A DNA stretch of 64,000 bases, taken from Paraglaciecola sp. MB-3u-78 (GTDB lineage: Bacteria; Pseudomonadota; Gammaproteobacteria; Enterobacterales; Alteromonadaceae). A model generated the notes under the pieces. The model was not told where the DNA came from. It saw only the letters and a program-made list of their open reading frames with translations, and did not search any database. Position 1 is the first letter of the stretch, and every line of letters starts with the position of its first letter. A program made the translations under genes and the position numbers. The stretch is from NCBI RefSeq assembly GCF_002835935.1, contig NZ_PJCF01000005.1:434001-498000 (forward strand), given 5' to 3'. Shown one piece after another: positions 62,195 through 64,000 of this stretch.

Positions 62195-63217
62195 ATGCCT
62201 AACCTAAAACCATTAATCACTCTATTAAGCTCAAGTATCTTTAGCGCTATTTTACTAACGTCAACCGTGCAAGCTGCAGGTGACACAATCCCAGTAAATG
62301 TGATGAATTTTGTCGACGCAAAGACATCCGTACAATTCGACAGAGTGATAACCCGGGCAGGCGGAGTGAATTTATGGGGTCATATACGCTCCCCCATCCC
62401 CATAGACCAACAGCGACTAAGAAGAATGAATAGAGACACTATTTATAGCTCAGTCGTTGTTGATATTAGCAAAGGGGCTTCGCTGACCTTACCTGACGCT
62501 GGAACGCGTTATATGTCGGCAACAGTGACCAACGAGCATAATTATATCAATAATATCTTTCATGGCGCGGGCGACTTTAATCTGGATTTACTGAGTTTCA
62601 AAACTAACTTTGTGATGGTGACGGTAAGGATTTTAGTCGACTCAACGGATCCAGAAGATATCAAGCAAGCTAATCATTTACAGGACGAGCTTATGGTTAA
62701 CAGTGCAGCCAGCGGCAACTACACGCATCCAAATTATGATATGTCTAGCTTAAAAACAACAGCAAAATCCTTAATCCAACTTGCAACAGGGCTGACCGAT
62801 ACTAAAGCCGCATTTGGCAAACAAGAAGATGTAAACCCGGTAAAACATATGCTGACATCTGCCTATGGTTGGGGCGGCTTACCAGAACAAGAAGCATACT
62901 ACATCAATGTACAACCTACACTTCCGATAGGCGCCTATACCCTATCAATTCGGGATGTTCCGGTTGATGGTTTTTGGTCAATCAGTGTTTACAACAAAGA
63001 TGGCTTTTTTGAGCCAAACGATTACCAGTCCTACAGTATCAATAACCTCACCGCGAAAAAGAACAGCGACAATTCAATTACGGTAAGTTTCGGAGGACAG
63101 CCAGATAGTATTAATTACATACCTATAGTGGATGGTTGGAATTACGTAGTAAGACTATACCAACCACGAGAGGAAGTACTCGATGGCTCATGGACGTTTC
63201 CAAGTTTGTCGAATTAA
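62195..63217 (+). CDS. Exported DUF1254/DUF1214 domain protein
   Basis: 340 residues with signal peptide (LITLLSSSIFSAILLTSTVQ, cut near AAGD). DUF1254 features occupy the first half (LRRMNRDTIYSSVVVDISKG, MSATVTNEHNYINNIFHGAG). The DUF1214 end carries GAYTLSIRDVPVDGFWSISV, YNKDGFFEPNDYQSYSINNL and DGWNYVVRLYQPREEVLDGS. The family is widespread and periplasmic, and its biochemical role is not established. The gene starts just after the dead transposase. Confidence 0.85.
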   Translation: MPNLKPLITLLSSSIFSAILLTSTVQAAGDTIPVNVMNFVDAKTSVQFDRVITRAGGVNLWGHIRSPIPIDQQRLRRMNRDTIYSSVVVDISKGASLTLPDAGTRYMSATVTNEHNYINNIFHGAGDFNLDLLSFKTNFVMVTVRILVDSTDPEDIKQANHLQDELMVNSAASGNYTHPNYDMSSLKTTAKSLIQLATGLTDTKAAFGKQEDVNPVKHMLTSAYGWGGLPEQEAYYINVQPTLPIGAYTLSIRDVPVDGFWSISVYNKDGFFEPNDYQSYSINNLTAKKNSDNSITVSFGGQPDSINYIPIVDGWNYVVRLYQPREEVLDGSWTFPSLSN

Positions 63218-63404
63218 CAAAGACATTGGCCAATGATAAGGCCCCTATTAATTGTAATACCCTTGATAAAAAGAGTGATTTGTAACACCTCATTCTATTT
63301 ATACTCGACTTGGAATAAATGAAAAGGAGCGTCAGTTAGCGTAGGAACAAAAGTGAAGTCAAAGTTGCTCATCTCGGCCAGTTATCTTAGTTGATTGGTC
63401 TGAT
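63218..63404. other. Spacer between convergent genes
   Basis: About 190 bases between the DUF1254 gene and the fragment ending at 63405. I see no strong terminator; TTGATAAAAAGAG and GGAGCGTCAG stretches carry no recognisable function. Confidence 0.4.
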
Positions 63405-63640
63405 TTAGATAAGTGTAAACGACACTTTTGGATTAGGGAATTTTTCTATTGTTACTTTCCACGTTGATGTATCAGTATTAGATAACGTGGGTTCATAAAC
63501 CGAAACGTTCAGCTCATATTTTTTAGCAAGATAGTCTTGTAGATGATCGCCCATTCCTGCCAAGGCAGATGCTTTAAAATCTTCACTTAACCGACTGGAC
63601 TTATAACAGTACCTGCGGGTTCTGGTAACTATTTAATTAC
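63405..63640 (-). pseudogene. C-terminal fragment of an unknown protein
   Basis: An open minus-strand frame without a good start reads KSSRLSEDFKASALAGMGDH, LQDYLAKKYELNVSVYEPTL and WKVTIEKFPNPKVSFTLI before a TAA at 63405-63407. Codon use and hydrophobic pattern look coding, but a stop near 63640 cuts the frame and no family is recognisable. It is probably the tail of a broken gene. Confidence 0.45.
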
Positions 63641-63663
63641 TTTATTGGATATTGCCTTTATTG

Positions 63664-63700
63664 AATAAAAAAATGGCCGAACCATAACAGCCGACCATTT
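63664..63700 (-). terminator. Rho-independent terminator
   Basis: On the minus strand AAATGGTCGG pairs with the GGCCATTT side, with wobble pairs, and is followed by TTTTTTATT. It lies about 50 bases after the stop of the gene at the right edge. Confidence 0.75.
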
Positions 63701-63747
63701 ACTTTAAGAAAATACACACATTAAAGTGCGTAATTAAAACTAATTAA

Positions 63748-64000
63748 TTAGAAATCAAGATAACCGAAGACAGCATCAGAATCGCACATGGCTGTAGTAC
63801 CGTCTAACTCGACACCAATGCCACGGAGACTAATTAAACCCGTCGCATAAATGTTACCACAAGTAACAACTGCAGTAGCAGCGGTAAAGGGGCCATCTGC
63901 AAATGCGGTACCACGGAAAGAGGTACTTGCACCGATAGTAGCAGTTTTTACATTCCAGATAATAGTAGCGGTATCCTTAGGACCCAAACCAGCAGTAACG
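63748..64000 (-). CDS. C-terminal part of a secreted beta-rich protein (possibly ice-binding/adhesin type)
   Basis: The visible 84 residues run from VTAGLGPKDTATIIWNV to VFGYLDF and continue beyond the window. The pattern IIWNVKTATIGASTSFRGTA followed by FADGPFTAATAVVTCGNIYA and TGLISLRGIGV resembles the end of DUF3494 ice-binding or choice-of-anchor A domains, where a strand ending in a tryptophan-asparagine pair precedes a GT-rich turn. The family call is tentative because the diagnostic N-terminal part is missing. Two cysteines (VTCGN, AMCDSD) could pair. A terminator follows the stop. Confidence 0.5.
   Translation of the reverse strand, partial: VTAGLGPKDTATIIWNVKTATIGASTSFRGTAFADGPFTAATAVVTCGNIYATGLISLRGIGVELDGTTAMCDSDAVFGYLDF

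Overview
The window looks like the chromosome of a marine gammaproteobacterium of the Alteromonadaceae, probably a cold-water Paraglaciecola or Glaciecola relative. The reasons are a base composition of roughly 40% G+C by eye, a secreted GH16 laminarinase-type glucanase with a rhombosortase-type C-terminal anchor, TonB receptors, a sulfated/uronic-acid exopolysaccharide locus, IS families common in this group, and a partial secreted protein at the right edge that could be an ice-binding type adhesin. The genus is inferred; no rRNA or marker gene settles it.

Layout. 1-11.6 kb is an exopolysaccharide region: a partial sulfotransferase, two glycosyltransferases and a Wzx-type flippase, then a leftward operon of priming sugar transferase, UDP-glucose dehydrogenase, UDP-glucuronate 4-epimerase and a beta-helix lipoprotein. 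11.9-16.4 kb holds a zinc metalloprotease, a Nudix hydrolase and a conserved protein of unclear function. 16.5-19.1 kb has transposon relics around a HipBA toxin-antitoxin pair. 19.2-21.4 kb is btuB under a cobalamin riboswitch. 22-25.4 kb holds a class 3 lipase and the GH16 glucanase. 25.5-35.2 kb is a mobile-element block: a REP-associated transposase (RAYT), an IS66-type transposase, a truncated TonB receptor bracketed by 27-bp direct repeats, an IS91-type element with an IS1595 element nested upstream of its transposase gene (exact 8-bp target duplication), and a second complete IS1595 element. 35.6-42.1 kb holds an attC-like hairpin, a homocysteine S-methyltransferase, a SAM methyltransferase, a CadC-type regulator, a small secreted protein and a 5'-truncated copper monooxygenase (PHM family). 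42.5-47.2 kb holds a fused E1 alpha/beta 2-oxoacid dehydrogenase, a divergent LysR regulator and proB. 47.6-52.2 kb is a riboswitch-controlled cobalamin uptake operon. 52.6-58.9 kb has a sensor-only membrane protein and sbcDC. 59.5-61.5 kb is a second nucleotide-sugar/glycosyltransferase pair (UDP-xylose synthase). The right end holds a dead transposase, a DUF1254/DUF1214 protein and two partial genes.

How the parts work together. Ugd makes UDP-glucuronate, which the epimerase turns to UDP-galacturonate and the second locus turns to UDP-xylose. The priming transferase, glycosyltransferases and flippase would build and export an acidic, probably sulfated polymer. Two separate loci, btuB and btuDC...btuF, both under cobalamin riboswitches, form a full B12 import route. 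Between btuC and cobO the late cobalamin synthesis genes survive only as pieces: the first 42 codons of cobT, the last third of cobU, and a cobQ with two large in-frame deletions. The genome appears to have moved from making or salvaging B12 towards importing it.

The most interesting signals are (1) this eroded cob module, (2) a 27-bp core repeated four times that brackets a TonB-receptor fragment and marks two paralogous remains of a divergent TonB receptor / copper monooxygenase pair, one kept for its receptor and the other for its enzyme, (3) an attC-like structure behind the homocysteine methyltransferase, and (4) repeated fossils of the resident RAYT and IS91 elements. I found no CRISPR array, rRNA or tRNA.
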